This document shows, one piece after another, positions 36,241 through 46,679 of a stretch of 64,000 nt of DNA (position 1 is its first letter; the number at the start of each line of letters is the position of its first letter). A model generated the notes under the pieces. That model was not told the origin of the DNA. It worked only from the letters and a program-made list of their open reading frames with translations, and ran no database searches. Both the position numbers and the translations under genes were made by a program. Source of the stretch: Typha latifolia (lineage: Eukaryota; Streptophyta; Magnoliopsida; Poales; Typhaceae); assembly GCA_019914945.1 (NCBI GenBank), contig CM034100.1, positions 7,203,096-7,267,095 of the forward strand. The letters run 5' to 3'.

Positions 36241-37123
36241 TGATATGATTTCCCCTTTTTGACCAAGGCTCGATCTATTCCGATTTGCAGATGTGGACAG
36301 GATCTGACCTAGAATTTTGGAAATAGATCTTGAAAGACGTCGCTATCAGATCGATGTGAGATTTTGACATGTTTTAGCACCGAAAAAGAGATTTTCAACA
36401 AATCAAGTTTTAGGTGAATCAGATATCGGTATCTTGAGATATCGTCCGATTAGTGGATGAACGTCGAGGAATCTGACTTAGGATTCATGGATAGAGGCAC
36501 GAGATTCTAGATGATGGTGGATGGTGGTGGACCGGCATTAATGGGGTGGCACTGGTGAATAAATGGTGGTGGAAGGGTTATGGGTGATGGAAGGGTTAGG
36601 GCAAAGTGATGGATAGATTGGAAGAAGGGAGACTAGGGTGATTAGCCGGTCGAGAGAGGCTAGAAGCGGCAATGCTGGGGAATGAGAGAATGGGAGAGAG
36701 GAAGATGAAGGAGACAAGGTAAAACTCAATTCATTCAATAATGATTCCATGGTTGCCATCCACACCTTTAGAGGCTAACCAAATAATTCAAAAATGACAA
36801 TTATTAATCCTAAAATAGTAGATTTTCGCTGATCGTGTTCGACCGTGTCCAAACCCACGTTTTGCATTCTCTGTATGTGCAAACGCGATGTAGGCGTTCG
36901 TAGGTGCATTCGAACGCGGCGTTCGAACGCACATTTCACACTCTCTGGATGTGCAAACCTGATACAGGCGTTCACAAGTGCGTTCGAACGCACTCTACTC
37001 GCGTTTAAATGCATCATACATAAAATTTATTTTTTTAAGAATTAAACACTAAAAAAATAAACAAAGACACCCCTAGAGTGTATCAATGCTTGAGACGACA
37101 TCGGTGAAGTCCGAATCGTATCA
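36241..37123 (-). repeat. 5' LTR of the split minus-strand gypsy
   Basis: On the plus strand it runs from TGATATGATTTCC to GAATCGTATCA, with matching TGATA/TATCA ends. It is about 883 bp and close in layout to the solo LTR at 41337-42206. Confidence 0.88.
36909..36988 (-). repeat. TTCGAA palindrome array D
   Basis: TTCGAA is at 36909, 36922 and 36983. Decayed relatives (GTTCGACCGTG, CGTTTAAATGC) lie on both sides from 36836 to 37013. Confidence 0.85.
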
Positions 37124-37360
37124 GTTTAAATTCATATTTGACAATCCTGCTGCTATTGGCTATCTTGTTAATGATAAGAATAAGGCCTTCTCATTACTTA
37201 ATAGATTTGGGCCTAAATATGAGTCATTTACTATTTCAATGTCATGTCCACCCCTTCCCTCTTATGTTGAGATCATTCCCTTGCTACAAAGTTATGAGAG
37301 TAATGTTAGCTTCAATAAGTTTATTCTTGGCACACATTATGCTTTTAATCTCTAGGTCTT
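37124..37360 (+). pseudogene. Copia-type gag fragment
   Basis: The frame reads GYLVNDKNKAFSLLNRFGPK and SYVEIIPLLQSYES, matching the Copia gag region in which N-D-x-x-x-A-x-x-L-L-x-S-L-P is conserved. It lies between the gypsy LTR end at 37123 and a second copy of that LTR's last 60 bp (37377-37436). Confidence 0.7.
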
Positions 37361-37376
37361 AAAAATATGAAACAAA

Positions 37377-37436
37377 GACACCCCTAAAGTGTATCCATAC
37401 TCGAGACGACATCGGTGAAGTCCGAATCGTATCATA
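37377..37436 (-). repeat. Orphan copy of the gypsy LTR terminus
   Basis: The block CACCCCTAAAGTGTATCCAT through GAATCGTATCA repeats the outer end of the LTRs ending at 26524, 37123 and 42206. No other part of an LTR adjoins it. Confidence 0.75.
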
Positions 37437-37796
37437 TAAATTGTATCTTAATGGTTTGTCATAGCTTGTGTGGACCCTGCTAGATTATATAGCTATCTAG
37501 TATAGTTGTTGTTGATATAGATATTGATTTGTTAACATGTTTAACTTGATGATATCATGATTCATTTTGTGATGGATTATATGAGAATAGGGGTGTATCT
37601 GTGCGTGGTGGCTTTGCCTGTCCTGTCGCGTGCGACGCGCGTACTGTGTGGGCATGTGGGCGTGCATGTGCCCAAGGGGTGTTACAGCACCACTTTCGAT
37701 TGCATTGGAGTCACTACTACCTCTACAGACCCTCCCAGTCACCAATGCGATACGAGAGAAGCCCCTAACGATGGTCCTAATATCATTTTCCTCAAC

Positions 37797-38707
37797 TAGG
37801 GCTGTCAGGCTTGACGAGCAGCTCGGGCTCGGCTCGAGCTTGGCTCGGGTGAAGCTCGAGTCCGGCTCGGCTCGATCAGAGCTGAGCCGAGCCCGAGCCA
37901 TCATAATAGGCTCGAAATTAATATCGAGCCGAGCCTGAGCTGGAGCCGGCTCGCTCAGGCTCGGCTCGATAGGCTCGATAGCCTGACTCCATATGACTAA
38001 GGACACGTGGCATAAAGAAATATTGCCATGTGTCCCTCACTAACTCATTCTCACCCGTAACACAATATTCATCACCCTCACCTACCCCACCCTCACCTAC
38101 CCTCACATACCCCACCCTCATTAATTACTTCACCTTTCCCATCACCACCTTCCCCATCCTCAATTCCCCCACCCCACCCTCATCTTCACTCTCACCCTCA
38201 TCCACCTGATCACCTTCACTCTTCCCTCCCCGTCGGCCTCCATCGGCAACGACGGCAAGCCACCACCACGGCGCCACGCCTTCCTCCTCCTTCGGCCTCC
38301 TCCTCCTCCTTCGCCGTCGGCCTCCATCCGTCTCCTCCTCCTCCTCCTCCTCCTCCTCCTTCGCCGTCGGCCTCCTCCTCCTTCGCCGTCGGCCTCCTCC
38401 TCCTCCTCTTCCTCTTCCTCCTCCGTCGTTGGCCTCCTCCATCCGTCTCCGACTCCTTCGGCAAGCCGCTGTCCATGTCGCCACCGCCCACGTCGCCACC
38501 GCCCACGTCGCCACCGCCCACGTCGCCACCGCCTCTAATCGAGCTCGAGCTTTGCTCGGGCTCGGCTCGGGCTCAGTTAGGCTCAGCTCGAGCTCGGCTC
38601 GGGTTGAGCTGAGCCGAGCCTGAGCAACATTATGAGGCTCGAAACTAATTTCGAGCCGAGCCTGAGCCAGAGCCGGCTCGCTCAGGCTCGGCTCGTTTAC
38701 ACCCCTA
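37797..38707. mobile_element. Non-autonomous hAT-type element with GAGCC-rich hairpin ends
   Basis: It is flanked by a perfect 8-bp duplication TCCTCAAC (37789-37796 and 38708-38715). The ends are TAGGGCTGTCA and, on the complement, TAGGGGTGTAA, consistent with hAT. About 150 bp at each side (37822-37972 and 38538-38695) are direct repeats of one another, and each is itself self-complementary, built of GAGCC and GGCTC words. The centre carries CCTCCT triplet repeats (38270-38435) and four copies of a 15-bp unit (38474-38533). It is non-coding; the Arg/Gly- and Glu-rich frames there come from triplets. Confidence 0.85.
38474..38533. repeat. 15-bp tandem repeat, four copies
   Basis: The unit CACGTCGCCACCGCC occurs four times in a row; the first copy has CATG for CACG. 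It sits within the hAT-type element. Confidence 0.92.
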
Positions 38708-39250
38708 TCCTCAACTAGTGGAAGCTAGGGCCTAAAACCTTAGTTTTTACCGGTGGCGATCCAGACCCTCCCAACCCAAACTGCCACATTCAGTTCCTTC
38801 CATGGTACCCCTGCACTCAAGCTAAGTCGGTTGTAGAAACAAGAGACTGCAGGAAGACTGTGGTGAAAGCCCTCCTTGTTATAGCAAAACCTTTGCTAGT
38901 GGCCGCAGGTTTGGTGTTCTAGCAACCACTTGCAGCCATGATCAGTTTCCACTAGCCGATTGCAAGCCCATGGTAGCCATCGCAACCGTCGAATCCATTG
39001 CAAGGCCTGAACTCGATGGCCATGCTCATGGTGATATCGCCCAAGACAAGCCATGTCGAGGTGGCTTCGCTGGGGCCATCCACCACCTTTGCTCTGCTGC
39101 AATGGGATCATGGCCACTAACTGCAACCACTAGGGACCGATGAACTCATCGGCGATGTGCCATGGCCGGCATTGCAGCAACCCGAGATGAGCTTGGTTTC
39201 TTGGTTCCATTATTGCTTGCGGCCTTGAGGACCTACTAAACACCGACTGC

Positions 39251-39823
39251 CATTGGCTAGTAACCTTACCCAAACGCCATCTTATTAAATTATCTTTTAG
39301 AAATTGTATGAAATAATATGAGATAAAATAATAAATTAGTATACTAAAAAAACCTAAATTGTTGTTTAGTTATAGAATAATAAAATTTATTCCTATTCTA
39401 CAACAAGGACTTGGGTTGATCTCTAGCTGATTAGTTGTAGTAGCTTCCTTGTCCTATTCAAGTATACTACTCGGAATAAGGATGACATAGGATATTTCGA
39501 ATTGCGGACAACTGTATCCCTGAGAGTTTATATATCCAGATAGGCGAAATGAATGTTACCATAATGGAAGATAAGTATGCATTCTGGAATCTACTATTAA
39601 TAAAATTGACAAAATATCAAAGTAGGTAGAACTCTGGATTTTCTGATTTCCTGACAAGAATGCTTCAATCTGCAATAAGAGCGGAAAAATGGAAATTTAT
39701 TTTAAGTCTATGATGAAGAGAAGAGGATGCCACAGAATTTGGGAAATCTATCCATATAATTTAACTCTGTTAGTCACTTTTGTGCCGAGAAAGAAACACA
39801 TATTGTCACTTTGTGCTACAGGG
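39251..39823. other. Intergenic and ATP11 3' flank
   Basis: No gene or repeat was recognised. It probably includes the ATP11 3' UTR. Confidence 0.35.
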
Positions 39824-42800
39824 TCAGAGTGTCGGCATTTCAAGTGCCTGAAGAACATCTTTGAACTCAAATTCATGAGTCTCTTTGTTGAACCGCTCGA
39901 CAAGGTTGTACCGCATGTCGTTCAGATAGAAAGATTGAGCAGTCTCTAGAAGCCACTTTGCCTCTGAGTCGTTAAGTTTGCTGGTAAATACAACATCCCC
40001 GCGAATAAGCACCACATCCTTGCTTTCTGCGAATTCTGTGTAATAGGTCACAGTAAAGTATGGGCTTGCTTGAGTTCCTCTTGCCTTGTAATCCTCAAGG
40101 CCTGTGAAGAGCATGTGTGGCATCTGGACTGGGAAAATGAAAAGCAAACACAACAAGATCAACATTTTGATAAGTTCGATAATGAGAAAATACTCAAAAA
40201 AAGATTCATAATTTCAAGATGAAGAGGACAATACCAAACCAAATTGGAGGCCTATTAAAGAATTCTAAACTGAGCCCTCCAATATATACAAGCTTGACTA
40301 TACCAAAGAAAGCAAAAAAGAGAATTTTAAAAAAGACGACCTTGTATGAACATGGTGGTATATCCGCTTCCTCTCCATAAAGGAATAACAAAATGCCGGC
40401 TACAAAATAAAAGTTTATGGGAATGAATAAAAAATATATGCGACTACATAGAAAATAGGAAAGTGAAGAAAGACAAGTACCAGGAAGTAGATCTTTGTTC
40501 CAAGAGATGGTATAGCTTAGCTTTCATGGATGTACCTATGTGACCTCTTCCCAAATGATACTGAAGTTTCATAAGGAAAATAAATTAGTCATATCAAAAT
40601 GAGAAGATCTAGAATATAAAGGAATTACTCGGGTGATACTAGAATGTGCCACATTCATCAAATGTTTATGAAACTTGTTCATCAACAAACCAAAAGATAA
40701 AAATAAAAAAATTCATGAAAAGAAAAATATAGTACCATACTCGATTACAATTTTACGATCCATCCATATGGGTTATATCAGTTGAGTCGAGTCAAGTTAG
40801 TTTGTTTGATTTGTTTATTATTTTAAAATCAAATAAAACAAATAATCTGTATGTGGGTTCAATCCAGTAGAACTTTACTACTATAAATAGAAGTCATTCT
40901 GAGTTGATATTATTGTTGAATGAATTGATGACCGCCCCAATGTCAGACATTTCTACTTCTGTCCTATTTTGACCTTCTTTTACTATTTGATTTTAACTTT
41001 TTATCCCAACTTTCGATTCACATGAAACTAAAACTATTAGATCCGTAACTCATAAGACTGCCACCACAAAAATTCTCAAAATTTTCTTACGTTTAGATTA
41101 GTTCAGATTTGGTTTGTAATAGTGGTATCAAAGTCGACTTTCCTCATACAATGGTTAACATGCGATCCAAAACAAACGAGGAAGAAGCAACTAGGGAGGA
41201 CTAGGAACTCATCTCCGTTTCTATGGGAGTTTCTCCAAGAGCCACCGTCGACGACGATGGGTAAAGGTGTTTTTTAAAGAATTTTCTAAGGAGGTCGTTA
41301 GATCCGCCATGGAGAGCACCGAGGGGATGGAAAATGTGATATAATCTTCCCTTTTTGGGCCAAGGCTCGATCTATTTTGATTTGCAAATCTGGATAGGAT
41401 CTGACACAGAACTTGGAAAATAGATCCCGAATGATGCTGCCGTCGGATGGACGTGAGATTTTGATATGTCGTAGCCCTGGAAAAGAGCTTTCCAATAAAT
41501 CAAGTTTCAGATGAATTGGATGATCGTCCGATTAGTGGACGAACGTCAGGGGGGTCTGTCTTAGGATCCGTGGATAGTGGCACGGGATCCTAGGTGATGA
41601 TGGATGGTGGTGGACCGACGTTAATGGGGTGGCACCGGTGAATAAATGGTGGTGGAAAGGTTATGGGTGATGGAAGGGTTATAGCAAGTGTTGGATAGAT
41701 TGGAAGAAGGGGCAAGAGTGGGCCACCCCTAAGGGACTAGGGTGATTGGCCGGTCGAGGGAGGCTGAAAGCGGTGTCGCCGGGGATCGAGAGAACGGGAG
41801 CGAAGAAGACGAAGGAGACAAGGCAAAAACTTAATTCATCAATAATGACTTCATGGTTGCCATCCACACCTTTAGAGGCTAACCAAACAATTCAAAATAA
41901 CCCTAAATAGTATATTTTCGCCGACCATGTTCGAACGCGCCCGATTGCGTTCGAACGCACATATTTCTCACTTCTCTGGATTTGCGAACGCGATACAGGC
42001 ATTCGCAGCGCGTTTGAATGCGGCGTTCGAACACATAATTCGCACTCTCTGGATGTGCGAACCTGATGCATGCGTTCATAAGCACGTTCGAACGCGACAT
42101 ACAGAAAACTTATTTTTCTATGAAATAAATACTAAAACAAGAATAAAAGATACCCCTAAAGTGTATCCATACTCGAGACGTCATCGGTGAAGTTCGAATC
42201 ATATCAAAATGCTATTCAAGCCTTGACGGCAACCCTCCTAATTCAACACCACCCGCTTGCGCCACTAGCCACAGTCGAAATAGACCCCCATGACGAGAAT
42301 AATCCAAGCCGTGAGGAAGGGGACAAGCTAGCCCAAACTATGGCCTTGACCCCTTCTCCGGATGCAGTGGAGACCCCCAACCACTACAGACCCTAGACAT
42401 AGCCATTGTAGCCCCAGAGAAGCCGCAAGCGCAGGGGTCAATGTCATCTTCCCCACTTGCGGTGGAAGTAAGATTCTAAAGCCCTAATATTCCATCGATC
42501 TAGGCACCTTGGCTTTGACCTCCACGTTTGATCCCTTCCACAGGGCCCCGCAATTGAGCCATACTGGTGGCAGCCATAAGGATGGCCAGTCAATAGCTTA
42601 CAATGGCTCTCTTCACTGTAGCAAACCCGAGTTGCATGGTTGTGGGTCCGGTGCCTCCACGGCTGACTTCCTTGGGCCGACTGCCAGCTAGTGGTGGCCG
42701 AACCCGATAGCTACTGCCACGAGGAACTATCCCTTCATTGGAATGGATTTGTCGGGGCTTCCCACCGCTACGACTCTCCAACAATGGGGCTGAGCTCGAT

Positions 42801-45800
42801 TTTGACTTGCCACCGCTACTCGCTGCTGCAAAGCCACCGCGGGGACCCACTGGATGGCAATTGCCGACGGCCAAACACCCTTTCCAGCTATCATCAAGGC
42901 TACAACAACCTGTGGTGATACCCGTAGGCCGAAATTCAAATTCAGCCTTAGGTTAGGTTATGGCAAATGCATGGAGGAGATAAAGTGCATGAATTTCGAG
43001 GCAGGCCAAATTTTTGCAAACCAGTTTGAAGAGCATGAGCATGACCTTGGGACTAAGTACGAACCTGAGTATGACTGGTGGAACGACTCGATAGGCCCGC
43101 ATCATTTGATTGAGCCGAACAAGCATGCAGCTCGGGCACGACATGAGCCGGATCCATGGGCCTACCCACGTGACCAACATCGACCATGAGATCACTTGAC
43201 CCACAATGACAGGCCACATTTTACGATCTAAGTTTGGACCGTCAAGCTTGATTTCTCAAAAATTTTAGGGGACCTACTAGATTGGACCTACCTAGTAAAA
43301 GCAATTTTCACGTATCATGGCACGCCCAACCACCAAAAGCTAATGATTGTTTTACCATCGATCATAAATGCAAGCATTAGTTAGCCAACGTCATATTCTT
43401 AGGCGGTCTCAAAGAGGATGAACCTGAGTCCTCTATCTGGCATGACAAACTGTACGAGTGCAAGGATGTGAAGGAAATCACCTTGAGGGCAAAGTGTCAG
43501 AAGTGTGGTGGATTGTTACGATCCGACCAAGAAAGTTAAGTCAGTCGAGTTAGTCGAGTCGAATCAAGTAGAGTAAAGTTAGTTAGAATTGGTTATTGTT
43601 TTAAATTCAAATAAAGCGAATAATCCGCATGTGGATCCGATTCAATAAAATTTTACTCCTATAAATAAGAGTGGTCATGAGTTAATTATTATCGTTGCAT
43701 AAATTTTGAGTTTAGCCAATTTATTTCTCATTATTTTTATCTTTTACTGTAGTCATTAGATCGTCTTTTTCTTCATAGGAATAGATCGTAACCATAAATC
43801 CACCTTCAAGCACTCAAATCCTAACTACCAACCTCTACCATGAGCCACCTTACTATACGACCGCCCACCACCACTATTAGCCGCCGCCACCGATAGCCAT
43901 AACGTCGAATATTTTCACTCCTGTCCTATTTTGATCTTCTTCCACTATTTTATTTTTAACTTTTCATTCTGACATCTGATTCACATGAAACTAAAGTCAT
44001 TAGAACCTTAACTCATCAAGCTATTGCCCATAAAAATCTCACAATTTTCTTACGTCCAAATTGGTCCATATTAGATTCATAAAATATAACTTAATGATTT
44101 GATTAAGTCATTGAACAATATCCAAATAGAAGAAAATCACAAGATAAATTAATAGTAATAAGTGTGAAAGTTTCTTATAGAAGATTGTACATAGTAAACA
44201 AAAGTTATAACTTAAAGAGAAGACTAAATCACTCTCCTTAAGTATGTGCAAAATACACATACACGGATACACCCCATGCTAGAGTGGAACCGTAAATGCT
44301 TTCGCGATTTCTCCCACAAGGTCAACTAAGCATTTAACAAGTTTATTTCCGTACCAAATATAACAACTTAGCTTAACTAAGAAATCACCTTAGGTATCTC
44401 ATTCTATGTTTCGCATGCTTGGAGATTGGCAAGAGTTCCCATTCGTACTTGTTGTTAATTGTAATTCTTTTTCGTTAACATTTTCCATCAAGATTCTACC
44501 AAGAATATTAGGATTAAGCACATTTCAACCTTTTTCTCATTTGGAGCATCAAGACATTCAAGAATGGTAATAGCTGGAGAACCTTCCACAAGGCTCCCAA
44601 TTAAATAACAACATGGACCTCTTTATCATCATTTAAATCTGCTTTCGCTTCATAATCACTCCTATGGTATAGGAAACACACCTCCAACTAGCCCAAAGTG
44701 GAGAAATAACAATAAAATCGCTCAAGACAAATGACACAACATTATGCAAAGTTTGATCAAAAGTGAAGCGAATAGAAGAAAGTCGTAATATTCCTAGCAG
44801 ATAACTGGATAATAAGGTCCTTCGATCCTACTGTCCTGATAAGATGGATATTCTACATGTACATGTTATGAGCTTTGACATGCACCTGAATATAGCATGA
44901 TAAGAGAGGCTTGAGACTAGAAATGATCCCAGCAGTGATTCATTACTGAGTGGAATAAGTTACTCCATTGATCCGGCATGCAAAATCAAAGATTTATCAC
45001 ATGATAGTATGAATAAAATTACTTCAGCATTGGTTCACTCTTGCTTAACTTCCTTATCTGGAGTTAGTTTGTCAAGGACAATATCAACACAGGGTTACCC
45101 TAGGATATGATACATCACTTCTACTAGGATAAAGAAAACAAAGGAACAAAGTAAAACACAAATGAAACAAGAATAGAACCATGCTCAGGTAGTTATAGTT
45201 AATCACATGAAAACCAACTGTACTTCGGTTGAAAAAGGTTCACCAGAAGAAAAGGAAAATCAAAGAAAAAAAAGTTAAAATCCATGCAATGAGTTTGCAG
45301 GACACGTAATTGTGAAGGTCTACAGCACTACACCATCAAAGGTGAAGTAGTTCAAAAGAGTTATTACGCAATTACAATATGAGGCTCATTGAAAGGTCAC
45401 TGTGATCAAGGAATTATGAGCCACCAGTGCTAGGGGACCATGCTATCTCATATTTCTCCTCCTTGTACCAAGTTCCGATTGGTAGGATGAAAATAGATCT
45501 TTTGGATCCATATTAAACAAGAGCTTGGTATGGTATGATAAATTTGTTTGCTTTGTAGATTTTGCTAATATTTTTTGTTGGTAAAAGAAGTTCCACTAAT
45601 TTCATTATGAAAAGCCTTCTAGGGCTAATATGTCTCAACTAAACTTATTCCAACCTTATACACCAAACCAGATTAAACCACTTCAGAAACAAAGAAATGT
45701 TAACTTTGGCAAAGATCACCACATCAAGCCATAAGTTAACATGTTAATTAAAAGAAACTAAAACATAAAAGAACTTTGATATAGTAGTATAAATATTTTG

Positions 45801-46285
45801 CCCACCAAGATTAAAGAATTACTTTGCAAGTAAACATTATCCCACAAAAAACATAAAAGAACTACTTCAGCCAACTAACGACTGAACATAAATGTCTTCA
45901 TAGCCAAAATTACCAAAATTCTATTTGATCTCAGAGAAATATTGAAATTTGAGTTTGGGGGACTCACATCATCCCAGATGGAGATTAGGTCTTCTGGTGA
46001 GCAGTCCTTGGTCCTATCGATGTCGATGATGGAGCCCAAGGTCTTGGGCTGCAGAGGGGCGAAGCCGGTGGCGAATCTCGAACCTCTACAGCATCCTAGC
46101 GATGCCCATTTCATGAAATCGCTCGGAATGGTCTGCTGCGATCGTTGGGGAAGGGGGGGTAATAAGCCGACACCACCGCGGAAGTAAGGATTACGAAGAG
46201 AAGAGGAGGACGAGAGAGGGGCCAATCGAGAGACGAAAGAGGTGGTGGTGGAGAGTCGAGGAATTCTTGTGAGAAGCCTTCGCAT
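39824..46285 (-). CDS. ATP11: ATP11-type mitochondrial F1-ATPase assembly chaperone, complete, 4 exons
   Basis: Exons are 46285-45968, 40560-40481, 40399-40341 and 40128-39824, with GT-AG junctions and phases closing to 762 nt (253 residues). Residues 1-70 are rich in Arg, Ser and Leu with few acidic residues, as in a mitochondrial presequence. The mature part contains PLQPKTLGSIIDID, then across the junctions YHLGRGHIG and FVIPLWRGSGYTTMFIQ, and in exon 4 MPHMLFTGLEDYKARGTQAS and WLLETAQSFYLND, ending EMPTL. This order and length fit plant ATP11 proteins, which bind the free beta subunit of F1 so that the alpha/beta hexamer can assemble. Intron 1 is 5.4 kb and holds nested LTR sequences; introns 2 and 3 are short. 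The start codon is the first in frame before the presequence. Confidence 0.95.
40751..41120 (+). repeat. 5' LTR of the non-autonomous element
   Basis: It begins TTTTACGATCC where the 3' LTR has TGTTACGATCC. It lacks roughly 190 bp present in the middle of the 3' LTR (about 43720-43910). Confidence 0.65.
41123..41135 (+). other. Primer-binding site of the non-autonomous element
   Basis: TGGTATCAAAGTC is a slightly altered initiator-Met primer site just after the 5' LTR. Confidence 0.7.
41337..42206 (-). repeat. Solo LTR of the TTCGAA gypsy family, nested in the non-autonomous element
   Basis: It runs from TGATATAATCTTCC to GAATCATATCA and is flanked by a perfect 5-bp duplication AAATG (41332-41336 and 42207-42211). 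There is no internal region, so it is a solo LTR left by recombination between two LTRs. It aligns along its length with the LTR at 36241-37123. Confidence 0.93.
41930..42092 (-). repeat. TTCGAA palindrome array E
   Basis: TTCGAA is at 41930, 41950, 42026 and 42087, the first two 20 bp apart. It lies in the solo LTR. Confidence 0.88.
43514..44085 (+). repeat. 3' LTR of the non-autonomous element
   Basis: It starts TGTTACGATCCGACC directly after GTGGTGGAT. Its last 200 bp match the end of the 5' LTR and also 59790-59950. The right limit is approximate. Confidence 0.65.
44086..45967. other. Remainder of ATP11 intron 1
   Basis: AT-rich sequence without recognisable coding content, clear repeats or terminal structures. 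The ATP11 exon 1 donor GTGAGT lies at its end (45967 reading leftward). Confidence 0.5.
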
Positions 46286-46596
46286 AGTTCGAGGGATTCT
46301 GGGTTCTGTTCTAGGATTTCTGGAATGGGCAAATTCTATTTTGACCTCGAGAGTGAGCCGTGAGCCCCCCTTTGGGCTTTTTGCAGTCTTTGAGCAAATT
46401 AGCCCTATTCCAAAATTAATTTATTTTGCCCATCAAACTTATTACTGGGGTTCTATATTTCCAATAACCCTAAAGGCCTAAATCGCACACTTACAAATTT
46501 TAGTGTTTTACTGTCTTTAATAAAAAGCTGAAACTTTTGGGCGTTTAGCACCTTGAAGGAAAATGCTCATCAATTTAACATTTTTACTAGGTTTTC
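46286..46596 (-). promoter_or_regulatory. ATP11 upstream region, shortened by a retroelement
   Basis: Only about 310 bp separate the ATP11 start codon from the truncated gypsy LTR at about 46597. I could not identify a clear TATA box on the minus strand. Any normal upstream elements beyond this point have been displaced by at least 10 kb of gypsy sequence. Confidence 0.4.
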
Positions 46597-46642
46597 TGAT
46601 ATGGCATCAGAGCCTATCTTTTGGTACTGTAGACATATCATT

Positions 46643-46654
46643 TGGTATCAGAGC
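46643..46654 (+). other. Primer-binding site
   Basis: TGGTATCAGAGC lies two bases after the LTR end at 46640; it matches initiator-Met tRNA. Confidence 0.9.
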
Positions 46655-46679
46655 TAGGCGAACCTCTGACCTCCAATAA

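Larger units (their letters stand above)
26050..37123 (-). mobile_element. Ty3/gypsy chromovirus, minus strand, split by a nested element
   Basis: On the minus strand the order is 5' LTR (37123-36241), primer-binding site, gag, protease, reverse transcriptase (to about 33442), then after the nested insertion the rest of the reverse transcriptase and RNase H (27251 down to about 26570) and a 5'-truncated view of the 3' LTR (26524-26050). Removing 27257-33436 and one ATCGG copy restores VDWPIPTNQRALKGFLG apart from one TGG-to-TAG change. Integrase is missing: RNase H passes into a chromodomain-end remnant (EELESEFKDRFPNF) about 90 bp before the 3' LTR. The element is dead through stops and deletions. 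Confidence 0.88.
37560..39250 (+). repeat. Fragment of the non-autonomous LTR element family, interrupted by a hAT element
   Basis: Blocks 37690-37796 and 38708-39250 align with 42345-42800 and 58740-59120, for example CTAGTGGAAGCTAGGGCCTA compared with the stretch near 58760. No LTR is attached. The sequence between the blocks is the hAT-type element. Confidence 0.7.
40751..44085 (+). mobile_element. Non-autonomous LTR retroelement in ATP11 intron 1
   Basis: A 5' LTR (40751-41120) and a longer 3' LTR (43514-44085) share sequence such as GTCCTATTTTGA and TTCACATGAAACTAAA. Just after the 5' LTR is a primer site. The internal region has no protease, polymerase or integrase. The junction before the 3' LTR (CACCTTGAGGGCAAAGTG, then GTGGTGGATTGTTACG) closely resembles the polypurine end of the gypsy at 26.5 kb, suggesting that gypsy machinery could have moved it. 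A solo LTR of that family is nested at 41337-42206. Ends and target duplication are not fully resolved. Confidence 0.7.

Noticed and set aside
38125..38529. Arg/Gly/Glu-rich minus-strand frames of over 100 codons
   Set aside because: They come from CCT/CCG triplet and 15-bp repeats in the hAT-type element.
42590..43219. Several overlapping frames within the non-autonomous element
   Set aside because: Homologous copies at 38.7 and 58.9 kb have stops in these frames, so no protein appears to be conserved.
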